Positions 56,409-64,000 of a stretch of DNA of 64,000 nucleotides are shown one piece after another. This DNA is from Salifodinibacter halophilus. GTDB lineage: Bacteria; Pseudomonadota; Gammaproteobacteria; Nevskiales; Salinisphaeraceae. Below the pieces are notes generated by a model, which saw only the letters and a program-made list of their open reading frames with translations, searched no databases and was not told where the DNA came from. Every line of letters starts with the position of its first letter. The stretch's first letter is position 1. The position numbers and the translations under genes were made by a program. The stretch spans positions 1,178,001-1,242,000 of the forward strand of contig JABEEB010000001.1 of the NCBI GenBank assembly GCA_012999515.1, in the 5' to 3' direction.

Positions 56409-57266
56409 ATGAGCGATAAATCTCAGAATTCGACCATGGCCGACGCCAGCGCTCCGAGCAAAACCATCCAGGAGCCGGCAGTCGAGGATGTCCAGGGCCG
56501 TCATGACCGACGTCATCTGGCGATCAATAAGGTGGGTGTGTGTGATATCCGACACCCGGTTTCGATTGCGCAACGCAGTGGCGGAAAGCAAACGACAGTC
56601 GCCACCTTCGCCATGTACGTGAATCTCCCGCACCGCTTCAAGGGCACGCACATGTCGCGGTTCGTACAGATTCTGAACGCTCATGAGCACAAAATCACCG
56701 TGGCCTCGTTCAAGCAGATGTTAGCCGAAGTCACTGAGCGTCTGGAGGCCGACAACGGCCACATCGAGATGGCGTTCCCGTTCTTCATCGACAAGCGCGC
56801 GCCGGTGACGGGCGAGCCCGGTGTCATGGACTACCAGGTCACATTCTTCGGCGATCGTTACAGCGACAGCACCGAACTGACGGTGGAAGTCGAGGTGCCC
56901 GTGACCACGCTGTGCCCTTGTTCAAAGGACATTTCCGATTACGGTGCCCACAACCAGCGATCCCTTATCAAAATTCGTGCTCGTGCCCGCGAATTCTTCT
57001 GGCTCGAGGAATTGATCGACATCGCCGAAGCCCAGGCTTCCTGCGAATTGTACGGCGTGTTGAAACGCGTCGATGAGAAAGCGGTTACCGAACACGCCTA
57101 CGAAAACCCCAAATTCGTGGAAGACGTCGTGCGCGATATTGCAACGGTATTGAACAACGACTCGAGGATCCGTGAATACCGCGTGGCGTCGGAAAACTTT
57201 GAGTCAATCCACAACCATTCGGCCTACGCCTTGATTGAGCACAACAAGGATGCGCCCGAACGTTAA
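56409..57266 (+). CDS. folE2: GTP cyclohydrolase FolE2 (type IB)
   Basis: A 285-residue enzyme making dihydroneopterin triphosphate from GTP for folate or queuosine-type pathways. Type IB signatures: [26 protein letters not shown], the metal-binding [20 protein letters not shown] and [10 protein letters not shown]. Unlike FolE it works with metals other than zinc, which is why many bacteria express it under zinc limitation. No Zur box was recognised upstream. It follows hinT by 65 bases. Confidence 0.95.
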   Translation: MSDKSQNSTMADASAPSKTIQEPAVEDVQGRHDRRHLAINKVGVCDIRHPVSIAQRSGGKQTTVATFAMYVNLPHRFKGTHMSRFVQILNAHEHKITVASFKQMLAEVTERLEADNGHIEMAFPFFIDKRAPVTGEPGVMDYQVTFFGDRYSDSTELTVEVEVPVTTLCPCSKDISDYGAHNQRSLIKIRARAREFFWLEELIDIAEAQASCELYGVLKRVDEKAVTEHAYENPKFVEDVVRDIATVLNNDSRIREYRVASENFESIHNHSAYALIEHNKDAPER

Positions 57267-57360
57267 GCCTTAGGTGCCGACGCTATAAGCGCTGAACCGG
57301 CCGGTGCGTGCGACTCCGAGTGGGTCGCGAGGCCGCCTCGCCACGCACCTCGGCCAACGC

Positions 57361-58323
57361 TTAACTTGATCCGTTGTCGCTTTCTTCCGACCGACCGGTG
57401 GTATCGGTCGCGCCGGTTTGCCCGGAACCACTACTGTCGCTGCGCTCACTTGTCCGTCGATTACGGCTAGCGCGCGACTTCTGCGCGCCCGTCTTGTTGC
57501 CACTCGTTCCACCAGTGGCTTTCGTCGACTGGCTCTTGGGCGCCGCTTGACCGGTGTTTGTTTTTTCAGCCGCAGCGTCGGCACCAGCCTTGCGCTTGCT
57601 GGCGTTCGACTGTTTGCTTTGCGCCGTGCCGCTAGCCTTGCTGTTCCCGGATCCGGTGCTACTGCCGGTGGATGCTCGGGATTTCGAGCTACCCGTCGAG
57701 GCTGATTTGGCACCGCCTCCGGTACTGCGCGAACGACTGGTTCTCGCGTTACCGGTTGTGCCGGACGCGCCCGTGCTCGAACGCTGGCCCTTTTGCTCCG
57801 TCGCTTCGGCATCCGCCCCGGCCGGGGTCGATGACGTGTCAGCGCTCGTTGTTCTGCCCTGGTGCGATCCAGCCGGCGACGTTTTATGGTCCGGGTCGGC
57901 CGTGGTTCTGGCGCTGCTTGTCGACTGATCGTCGCCCGATTCGCCTGCGTCGTCTATCTCGAACAGGTCGCTCAGCGCTTTTTGGAACGTTTGGTTGAGT
58001 TCATCGCCGGTTCGTTGAATAACGCCGGCCGAATCTTTGGCCGCAGCAATGACCTGACGCCGCCCATTCGGCAAATAGTCCGCGGGCTGGCTTGCCACAC
58101 GGCGTAGCCCAGCACCGCGCGCGCGCCGCACGCTGGCACCGAGCGCTGCGGACAGGTTCTTAGCCGCGCCGATTTCGGTATTAATCAGAGTGCGGCCGTT
58201 GTGCAGCACAATGCCGGCCGCTTGACGCTGGCTATCCAGCGCGACACGAACCGAGTTCCGAGCGGTTCGGCGCACACGGGTAAAACGTGTTCCGGCATCG
58301 GTTAGCAAACGTACAACATCCAT
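57361..58323 (-). CDS. Phasin-like protein with long low-complexity tail
   Basis: A 320-residue protein. The first ~120 residues form predicted amphipathic helices (TARNSVRVALDSQRQAAGIV, GAAKNLSAALGASVRR, VIQRTGDELNQTFQKALSDL) resembling phasins that coat PHA granules. Residues about 125-320 are almost only Ser, Thr, Gly, Ala, Lys, Arg and Gln, and probably disordered. No signal peptide or lipobox. Low-complexity tails of this kind occur in DNA-binding PhaF-like phasins with Lys/Ala repeats, though this one is Ser/Thr/Gly-rich. The phasin reading is tentative; a DNA- or surface-associated protein is possible. Confidence 0.6.
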   Translation of the reverse strand: MDVVRLLTDAGTRFTRVRRTARNSVRVALDSQRQAAGIVLHNGRTLINTEIGAAKNLSAALGASVRRARGAGLRRVASQPADYLPNGRRQVIAAAKDSAGVIQRTGDELNQTFQKALSDLFEIDDAGESGDDQSTSSARTTADPDHKTSPAGSHQGRTTSADTSSTPAGADAEATEQKGQRSSTGASGTTGNARTSRSRSTGGGAKSASTGSSKSRASTGSSTGSGNSKASGTAQSKQSNASKRKAGADAAAEKTNTGQAAPKSQSTKATGGTSGNKTGAQKSRASRNRRTSERSDSSGSGQTGATDTTGRSEESDNGSS

Positions 58324-58760
58324 GCTGTCGGCTCCGTGTTGTTGTTGGGTACAACTGGCATCACAGTATGTGCCCGGATGCGTTCAGCTCCCGAGCATAA
58401 CGCGGCTGGCCGCGATGTGCTGCTGCCCATATGTTTTTTGTATGGGCGCCACGGCACCTGCACAAGAGCAGGCCTGGAATATGGCGACGACAACACCGGC
58501 CACGCACAGTGACCAGCGTTCGTCAGATTCCCGATAGCCGCGAGTGTGGCGGCGAAAGCATGTCCCAGACCAGGACACTCAACAACGACAGGCCAGTCAC
58601 ATACTCGAGCAGCGGCGATTTAGCGCCACCCACAGTGGCGCGGCTACAATATTTTGGCCGGCCTCGTGCGGCGATCCGACAAGATGGCGCCCGTCTCGTA
58701 AGCAGGCGTGGTCGGCGTCATCCGTGCGCCCAAGGCCGGACAACACGCCACGTCACACGA
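58324..58760. other. Intergenic stretch between the phasin-like and OmpA-like genes
   Basis: About 440 bases. It holds a 7-bp hairpin at 58623-58641 (GCGCCAC / GTGGCGC) that may lie in the OmpA-like transcript's 3' end, and the promoter region of the phasin-like gene. No supportable coding frame. Confidence 0.4.
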
Positions 58761-59633
58761 CTAACTGCCGTCGTTTTTCGGGACCAGCTCGATCGATACG
58801 GCTTTTTGCGCACCGGTTTGGGATTTGCGATCAACCCCAAGTCCCACGCGCTCGCTCGAGACGCCCGCACGCACCAGTAACTTCGCCACATCCCGTGCCC
58901 GCGTGACGGCGAGCGCCTGTTTATACGCCGCCCGTTCCTGGGAAGCGTTAGACGTTTTCTTCGCGACACGCGGATTGGCCTTGATGAAACTCGACACTTC
59001 GGCCTGACTGGGCGAGATCACCGCTGTATGCCCGGCAATCCCAATCCGCCGGTTCTTCATGCCCGGCTTGGTCAACGCCTTGGCAACGCTATCGATGACT
59101 TCGTGGCTATCCGAGGTCACGCGTGCCGAACCGTTCTGAAACTTGATGACGCCGAAACGTCCGGGCACCAGCACCGTCGCTTCGCCATTCGGCCGCGTAT
59201 TACCGGCATTGCCAACCAATTGCTTGAGACGCGTCTGGTTGCGCGCACTCGTTGCACGGTAGCGCCCAATCTGAGCCAAGCGCTCGGCCCGATGGGCGTT
59301 GTCGGCAATCACCGCGAGTTGCCCGGCCGATGCATCTGCAGGATCATCGAGTTCTTGCCAACCTGATCTGGCCTTATCCAGTGCTTGCTTGGCTTGACCG
59401 AGTTTGTCAGTACGTGCGTCTTCCGCCTTGGCAACGGCCGCCTTTGCCCGTTCAAGCGGTTCGAATGTGGGCCCACTGTCGCCGACGCTGGTTTTGACTT
59501 GCGCCTTGAGCGCCTCGTTGGCTGCCGCCACACCGCTGGTATTGGAGTCGATCGTGGCGTAATGGTTGTTGAACGCTGCGCAGCCAGCCAGCGTGGCCAC
59601 GAGTAGCAAACTGAGCAATAAGCGCATAATCAT
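58761..59633 (-). CDS. OmpA-like lipoprotein with DUF4398 region
   Basis: A 290-residue lipoprotein: lipobox LAGC (Cys at about 18), an N-terminal alpha-helical DUF4398-like region (about 25-135, rich in Ala/Lys/Glu), and a C-terminal OmpA-like domain (about 145-285: VLVPGRFGVIKFQNGSARVT, RRIGIAGHTAV, AVTRARDVAKLLVRAGVSSERVGLG). The Asp/Arg residues that bind peptidoglycan in OmpA are only partly recognisable. It lies 3 bases after the gene at 59637, so both are made together. Probably links outer membrane and cell wall. Confidence 0.8.
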   Translation of the reverse strand: MIMRLLLSLLLVATLAGCAAFNNHYATIDSNTSGVAAANEALKAQVKTSVGDSGPTFEPLERAKAAVAKAEDARTDKLGQAKQALDKARSGWQELDDPADASAGQLAVIADNAHRAERLAQIGRYRATSARNQTRLKQLVGNAGNTRPNGEATVLVPGRFGVIKFQNGSARVTSDSHEVIDSVAKALTKPGMKNRRIGIAGHTAVISPSQAEVSSFIKANPRVAKKTSNASQERAAYKQALAVTRARDVAKLLVRAGVSSERVGLGVDRKSQTGAQKAVSIELVPKNDGS

Positions 59634-59636
59634 CTT

Positions 59637-60263
59637 TTATCGTCCGATGCCGCCGGCATTCGCAGGCCGCTGGGCGCCAGGCTGCGCACCAGGTCCAGTG
59701 CTCATGGTGGGTGGCTGGCGCTGAGGCCTTCTAGACGATCCGCTCTGCTGGTTGCTGGATTTTTGCTTGACGGCTTGTCGACGTTTAGCTTGCGCGGCCT
59801 TCAATGTTTCGCGACCGGCACTGCCACTGTCCTGCACATTGGCCCCTTGTTGCTGGTTCGCCTTGAGCTCCGCGAGACGGTTTTTGATATCAACCGCACT
59901 GCCACGCGCCTTAGCTGCCCGTCGATCAAGTTTGACCGCTTTAACCAGCGCCTCGACACGCTCACGCTCATCATTGGTCAGGTCACGGCCTTCACTCGCA
60001 GCCTGATAAACGATCGAGCGCGCAGTGGCCAAGCGACTGCGCGCCGACCCCATAATCGCCGGCGCGTTATCCGACCAGCGTTGGCTTGATGCCTGCGTCA
60101 ATGCTTGTTGGGCCGGTTGCAATATTTTGTCGTTCGGTGAACTCGCAGCGCTTTGGCCCGGCGCATCGGCACAGCCGACCAACACAAATGCCGCCACAAG
60201 GACGACGCCGAGAGCGCTTATACCAATCCCCTTTCGCCCGGTGCCGGGCACCCAGTTAGCCAT
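59637..60263 (-). CDS. DUF4398-like lipoprotein
   Basis: A 208-residue protein with a lipobox LVGC (Cys at about 30), a helical central part (about 45-145; SPNDKILQPAQQALTQASSQ, SRLATARSIVYQAASEG) and a Gln/Ser/Arg/Pro-rich disordered end. The pairing with an OmpA-type DUF4398 protein (58761) is the usual genomic context of this family. Probably an outer-membrane-anchored envelope protein; molecular role unknown. Confidence 0.75.
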   Translation of the reverse strand: MANWVPGTGRKGIGISALGVVLVAAFVLVGCADAPGQSAASSPNDKILQPAQQALTQASSQRWSDNAPAIMGSARSRLATARSIVYQAASEGRDLTNDERERVEALVKAVKLDRRAAKARGSAVDIKNRLAELKANQQQGANVQDSGSAGRETLKAAQAKRRQAVKQKSSNQQSGSSRRPQRQPPTMSTGPGAQPGAQRPANAGGIGR

Positions 60264-60300
60264 CGTTGGTGCGTCTTCGATAATTCAACTCGCCACTCTA

Positions 60301-60969
60301 TCAGGCATCGCGATCGCCCCAAAGTCGACGTGCTCGCTCAAGATCATGGGGCCGACCGAGGTCTTGCCATGCGCCACGATGAATCCGAGCGTATACGGTG
60401 CGGTGCGCCAGCGTGTTGTCGATGACCTGCGATAAGCCAAAACGCCGTTCGGTGAATCCTTCAAACATCGCGGGATCGAAACGTCCGATGCCGGCATACG
60501 TCATACGCGGCCCGGCCGGATCAACCCGGCCGTGAGCGACACCGTAATCGCCGGCGGGTCGATGGTCGGGGTTGGGCACGAATACCAACTCGGGCGACCC
60601 CGAATGATCGACGGCGAGTGCGCGCAAATCGAAATCGGTCCAAATATCGGCGGCCACAACGAGAAAAGGCGCTTTACCCAGCAAAGGCAGTGCGGCACAC
60701 ACGCCGCCACCGGTATCCAATGCTGTTGGCGTCTCTTCGCTGTAGACGATATCCGCGCCGTAGGCCGAGCCATCACCCAGCGCGGCACGAATCTGTGATC
60801 CGCGATACGCCACATTAATTACCAGCTGCCGGACCCCCGCGGCGACCAACGCGCGAATCTGGGTCTCGATCAACGACTGGCCACCGATCGTGAGTAACGG
60901 TTTCGGCACAGTATCGGTTTCCGGCCGCAGCCGTTCGCCGCGGCCGGCCGCCAGAATCATGGCGCGCAT
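60301..60969 (-). CDS. murU: N-acetylmuramate alpha-1-phosphate uridylyltransferase
   Basis: A 222-residue nucleotidyltransferase converting MurNAc-1-phosphate to UDP-MurNAc in the anabolic recycling route that bypasses MurA and so can lower fosfomycin sensitivity. The NTP-transferase signature MILAAGRGERLRPETDTVPKP is followed by DTGGGVCAALPLLG. The TAATG junction with amgK (1-base overlap) and location beside lptD match Pseudomonas. Confidence 0.95.
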   Translation of the reverse strand: MRAMILAAGRGERLRPETDTVPKPLLTIGGQSLIETQIRALVAAGVRQLVINVAYRGSQIRAALGDGSAYGADIVYSEETPTALDTGGGVCAALPLLGKAPFLVVAADIWTDFDLRALAVDHSGSPELVFVPNPDHRPAGDYGVAHGRVDPAGPRMTYAGIGRFDPAMFEGFTERRFGLSQVIDNTLAHRTVYARIHRGAWQDLGRPHDLERARRLWGDRDA

Positions 60970-61994
60970 TATTCAGCCCCAACCATAAATGCACGTAACG
61001 GCGCCAGCGCCGGGTCCGCTTCGACAACCGGTTGCAGATAGCGAATAAAACGCGGCGCGTCGGCAATATAATCGGGCTTGCCGTCACGCCAGCAAAGGCG
61101 TGCAAAAACGCCCAAAACCTTTAGGTGACGCTGCAAACCGGCCCAGGTCAGATCCTCTTGAAACTCGGCCCAACCAGCGGCCACAGGCAAACCGGCCGCG
61201 CAGGCGCCGAGCCAGTAGCGGTACTGCCAAGCACGCACGCGCTCGTCGGGCCAGTCGATAAAGGCATCACGACACAGACTGGCCACGTCGTAGGCGATTG
61301 GCCCTGCACGCGCATCTTGGAAATCGATGATTCCCGGGCACGGGTCCGAGACCATCAGATTGCGCGGGATATAGTCGCGATGCACCAGTACATGATGCTG
61401 GCGCCCCACCCGGCCGGCAATAAGCTCGTAGGTGGATTCAAGCGCCGACGCCTCGCTCGTGGTGAGCATCCGGCCGAGGTGGCGCTTGATATACCACTCG
61501 TTAAAAAGATGCAGTTCACCGAGCAGCATATCGTGATCGATCACGCGGAAGTCGTCGGTCGACATGGCGCACTGCCAATGAATCAACGCGTCAATCGCTG
61601 TATTCATAAGCGGATCGGGATCCCGATCCGCGAAAGCGTCAAGATAGCGTTGGTCACCCAGATCGCTGATCAGCATGAAACCGCGCGTCGCATCGAACGC
61701 GATGACTGTCGGCACGTGCAAACCGGCACGCGCCGCACGTGCGGCAACATCAACGAATGCGATGCTATTCTGGCTCTCCGGTGGTGCGTCGACCGCGATC
61801 CGGGATTCACTGGCATCGACCGCCGCTTCATCGGGGTCAGCCCGCGGCACTGCGCGATAATACCGCCGTGTGCCAGCATCCGTGCTGACCGCGCGCCAAT
61901 CGCAATAACGTCCGATTCTGGCTTCCGCCCATTGCGTTAGCGCGAGGGCGCGCTCATCGGGGGTAATGTCTTTACACAAGTCTGCGTCCAGCAT
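60969..61994 (-). CDS. amgK: N-acetylmuramate/N-acetylglucosamine anomeric kinase
   Basis: A 341-residue APH-fold kinase that phosphorylates MurNAc at carbon 1, feeding MurU. Kinase motifs: VLVHRDYIPRNLMVS (catalytic HxDxxxxN) and GIIDFQDARAGPIAYDVASL (metal-binding D). ATG 61994 is preferred to TTG 62000. It is divergent from lptD with about 125 bases between. Confidence 0.93.
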   Translation of the reverse strand: MLDADLCKDITPDERALALTQWAEARIGRYCDWRAVSTDAGTRRYYRAVPRADPDEAAVDASESRIAVDAPPESQNSIAFVDVAARAARAGLHVPTVIAFDATRGFMLISDLGDQRYLDAFADRDPDPLMNTAIDALIHWQCAMSTDDFRVIDHDMLLGELHLFNEWYIKRHLGRMLTTSEASALESTYELIAGRVGRQHHVLVHRDYIPRNLMVSDPCPGIIDFQDARAGPIAYDVASLCRDAFIDWPDERVRAWQYRYWLGACAAGLPVAAGWAEFQEDLTWAGLQRHLKVLGVFARLCWRDGKPDYIADAPRFIRYLQPVVEADPALAPLRAFMVGAE

Positions 61995-62120
61995 AGGCAA
62001 CGGGGATAAACACGCGTTTCAGTTTGCGGGGCCGTTTTCCCGTGCGCATAATCCGGGCAGGCCGCGAGTTCAAACGCGTGAGCTTCGCACGATTTTCAAC
62101 ACTGATGCCAAGGCAGTCAT

Positions 62121-64000
62121 TTGTCCGTATTTTCAACGTTGCGGTTCAAACCCAATCTCGGGCGACGGCGTTTTTGGCAAATCGCCACGGCGGTCGGACT
62201 TGGCGGTGTCACGATCAACGCTGCGGCAGCGGTTTGCTCGATTCCGCAGATACCCATCGCGCCGGCCGCCAAGGATAAACCACCGTCGGTGCGCGCTGAT
62301 AACGTCAGCCTGAAAAAAGGTGTCGCCAAAGCGCGCGGCAATGCCCGGTTGACGCGCAACGGCCAGGCACTGGAAGCACCGTATGTCGAGTACAACCGTC
62401 AGTCGAAGGGTGCAAACGCACACGGCGGAGTGCAGTATTACAAACCCGGCATGTTTCTCACCGCCGATGAAGGTGCCGTCAACGTCAATAGCAACCAAGG
62501 GGTGTTCAGCGACGTTAAATACGTGATGACGAACACCGGCGGCCGTGGTCACGCGGACACGGTGGACTCTAAAACCGAGCATCATTTCCAGCTCCGCGAT
62601 GCGTCTTACACGACCTGCCCGCTGGACTCGCCGAGCTGGTATCTATCGGCCACCCACGTCAATCTGAATCGCGATTCGGGGCGCGGCAGCGCCTGGAACA
62701 CCGTCATGCACCTCTATGGTTTGCCGGTGTTCTACACGCCGTATTTCAACTTCCCGATCGATAACAAACGCCATACTGGCTTTCTCGCGCCGGTCGTCGG
62801 CGTTTCGGGCGATTCCGGTTTCGAGCTGACCTGGCCGTTTTATATCAATATCGCGCCGCAGTACGATCTAACCCTTATCCCGCGCTACTACGGCAAACGC
62901 GGTCCGCAGCTCGGGGCGCAAGCGCGCTACCAATTCACACACCAAAAGGGTGAACTCAACGGCCAACTCCTGCCGAACGATCAAAAATACGGCGAGCGCC
63001 GCAGCTTCGTTCACTACCAGCATCAAGGCAAATTCGGTCAATACGTTGGCTTTCAGGCCGACTACAACCGTGCCAGCGACGATGACTATTTCGACGACTT
63101 GGACGACGGCCCGGGTGGCACGTCGTCGTCCAATCTTGAGCGCGGCGCCGAGCTAACGTTCGCGACCACTGGCGCCCGCCTCGACTTCCTTGTGCAGGAC
63201 TGGCAAACGCTCAATCGAGCCAGTAGTAGCCGGGCCTCGATTTCAAACGCTCTCAACAACAATCCCTACACGCGGCTGCCGCGTGTAAAACTCCATCTAC
63301 TGTCGCCCACCGCACCGTTCCGGCTCGGCTTCGACGGCAGTTTCACCAATTTTGTCAGCGACAACCCTGCCGCGGCCGAAGCCCGGCGCTACGACGCCAA
63401 GCCCAAGTTGATCTGGTCCACCGATCACGGCGGCTGGTTCGCCTCCAGTCAGGCCGCGTACGAATTTACGCATTACGATCTCAGCAATGTCGGCAACCAA
63501 ACGACATCAATCAACCGCTCGATTCCCTCGTTCCAACTACGCTCGGGGCTGCGATTCACTCGCCATATGCACAATGGCTGGATACAGACCTTCAATCCAC
63601 AGTTTCAGTATCTTTACACTGGCTACGAAAACCAAAAGAATATCCGCAACTTTGACAGCGGGGTGCCAGCACTGCACTTCCAGCGCCTTTTTGCCGATAA
63701 TCGTTTTACCGGCATCGATCGCATCGGCGATGCGAACCAAATCACCCTCGGCGCGACGACACGGCTATATTCAACCGCAAGCAGTCGTACACTTGCCAAG
63801 TTGAGTTTCGGTCGCGTCACCAGTTTCCGCGACCTCAAGGTGACATTGCCCAACACCGGTATCACCGGTTACTCCAACAGCGGCTCGGACTACGTCGGAA
63901 GCCTTACCGTCAGCCCGATTCATCAACTACGCGCCCGTGGCACCGTCGCGTACAGCGCGAGTGACTCGAAGATCGATCGCGGCCGGGTCCAGCTGCTCTA
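62121..64000 (+). CDS. lptD: LPS-assembly protein LptD, 3' end outside window
   Basis: Outer-membrane barrel that inserts LPS together with LptE. The visible 626 codons stay open to the window's end. There is a signal region (RRRFWQIATAVGLGGVTINA) and the OstA/LptA-like N-domain VRADNVSLKKGVAKARGNAR with YVEYNRQSKG and GVQYYKPGMFLTADEGAVNV. The LptD plug/barrel follows, with TTCPLDSPSWYLSA, LPVFYTPYFNFPIDNKRHTG and TLIPRYYGKRGPQLG. The family's Cys-Cys disulfide pairing depends in part on residues beyond the window. No ATG exists downstream of an in-frame stop at 62103, so TTG at 62121 (AAGGCAG upstream) is the best start. Confidence 0.93.
   Translation, partial: MSVFSTLRFKPNLGRRRFWQIATAVGLGGVTINAAAAVCSIPQIPIAPAAKDKPPSVRADNVSLKKGVAKARGNARLTRNGQALEAPYVEYNRQSKGANAHGGVQYYKPGMFLTADEGAVNVNSNQGVFSDVKYVMTNTGGRGHADTVDSKTEHHFQLRDASYTTCPLDSPSWYLSATHVNLNRDSGRGSAWNTVMHLYGLPVFYTPYFNFPIDNKRHTGFLAPVVGVSGDSGFELTWPFYINIAPQYDLTLIPRYYGKRGPQLGAQARYQFTHQKGELNGQLLPNDQKYGERRSFVHYQHQGKFGQYVGFQADYNRASDDDYFDDLDDGPGGTSSSNLERGAELTFATTGARLDFLVQDWQTLNRASSSRASISNALNNNPYTRLPRVKLHLLSPTAPFRLGFDGSFTNFVSDNPAAAEARRYDAKPKLIWSTDHGGWFASSQAAYEFTHYDLSNVGNQTTSINRSIPSFQLRSGLRFTRHMHNGWIQTFNPQFQYLYTGYENQKNIRNFDSGVPALHFQRLFADNRFTGIDRIGDANQITLGATTRLYSTASSRTLAKLSFGRVTSFRDLKVTLPNTGITGYSNSGSDYVGSLTVSPIHQLRARGTVAYSASDSKIDRGRVQLL

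Noticed and set aside
57270-57812. Arg/Pro/Ala-rich frame on the minus strand
   Set aside because: Alternative frame of the low-complexity tail of the phasin-like gene.

Overview
The window reads as ordinary chromosome from a gammaproteobacterium with about 58-60% GC. Supporting markers are lptD with amgK-murU divergent beside it, an ExbB-ExbD-ExbD-TonB set, ClpB, a P19/Ftr1 iron-uptake operon and folE2. Several acidic or low-complexity secreted proteins would suit a marine or halophilic lifestyle, and the gene mix reminds me of Salinisphaera or a relative; that is recall, not a computed placement. No tRNA, rRNA, CRISPR array, prophage or intact insertion sequence was seen.

Positions 1-16,700 are the patchy part. 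They hold a cut-off EamA transporter, a persulfide dioxygenase-like hydrolase, a secreted tricorn-type protease, an hldD-like epimerase broken by two frameshifts, a glycerophosphodiesterase, a DUF1479 oxygenase-like protein, a complete ftrBCDA-type iron operon behind a Fur-box-like site, a CYTH protein, and a MarR/EamA pair followed by a nitroreductase stump. This stretch and 22.9-23.0 kb are sprinkled with a 75-bp palindromic element bounded by GGGGACAGTATA and TATACTGTCCCC. One partial copy lies at the broken end of the nitroreductase and also supplies the last residues of yciI.

Positions 16,400-20,150 hold the most unusual locus: a small GDCCVxC-type cysteine protein, then five genes chained by 1-4-base overlaps. 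These encode a cysteine-rich substrate-binding protein, an ABC ATPase, a permease, a degenerate NifU-like protein and a DsrE-like protein. Two of them begin with MS(D/N)CC. It looks like an uptake system for an unknown ligand coupled to thiol, sulfur or metal chemistry.

Positions 20,500-47,150 are mostly housekeeping: BaiN-type flavoprotein, pdxY, purM-purN, a DUF3108 protein, dcd, an hpnI-hpnK-hpnL-like lipid glycosylation set, a quinone oxidoreductase-like protein, a YeeE/YedE sulfur transporter, apbC/mrp, metG, an rnfB-like-nth-FAH operon, an FKBP lipoprotein, argG, an old yellow enzyme, rnt, plsC, a LOG protein, clpB with a heat-shock promoter and an aldo/keto reductase.

Positions 47,200-64,000 carry the TonB energising operon, a FabH-like synthase, a HemD-family protein, a DUF3429 protein, a two-domain FabG4-type reductase divergent from DAHP synthase, a HIT protein, folE2, a phasin-like low-complexity protein, two envelope lipoproteins, murU-amgK for cell-wall sugar recycling, and the 5' two-thirds or so of lptD, which starts with TTG and runs off the end.
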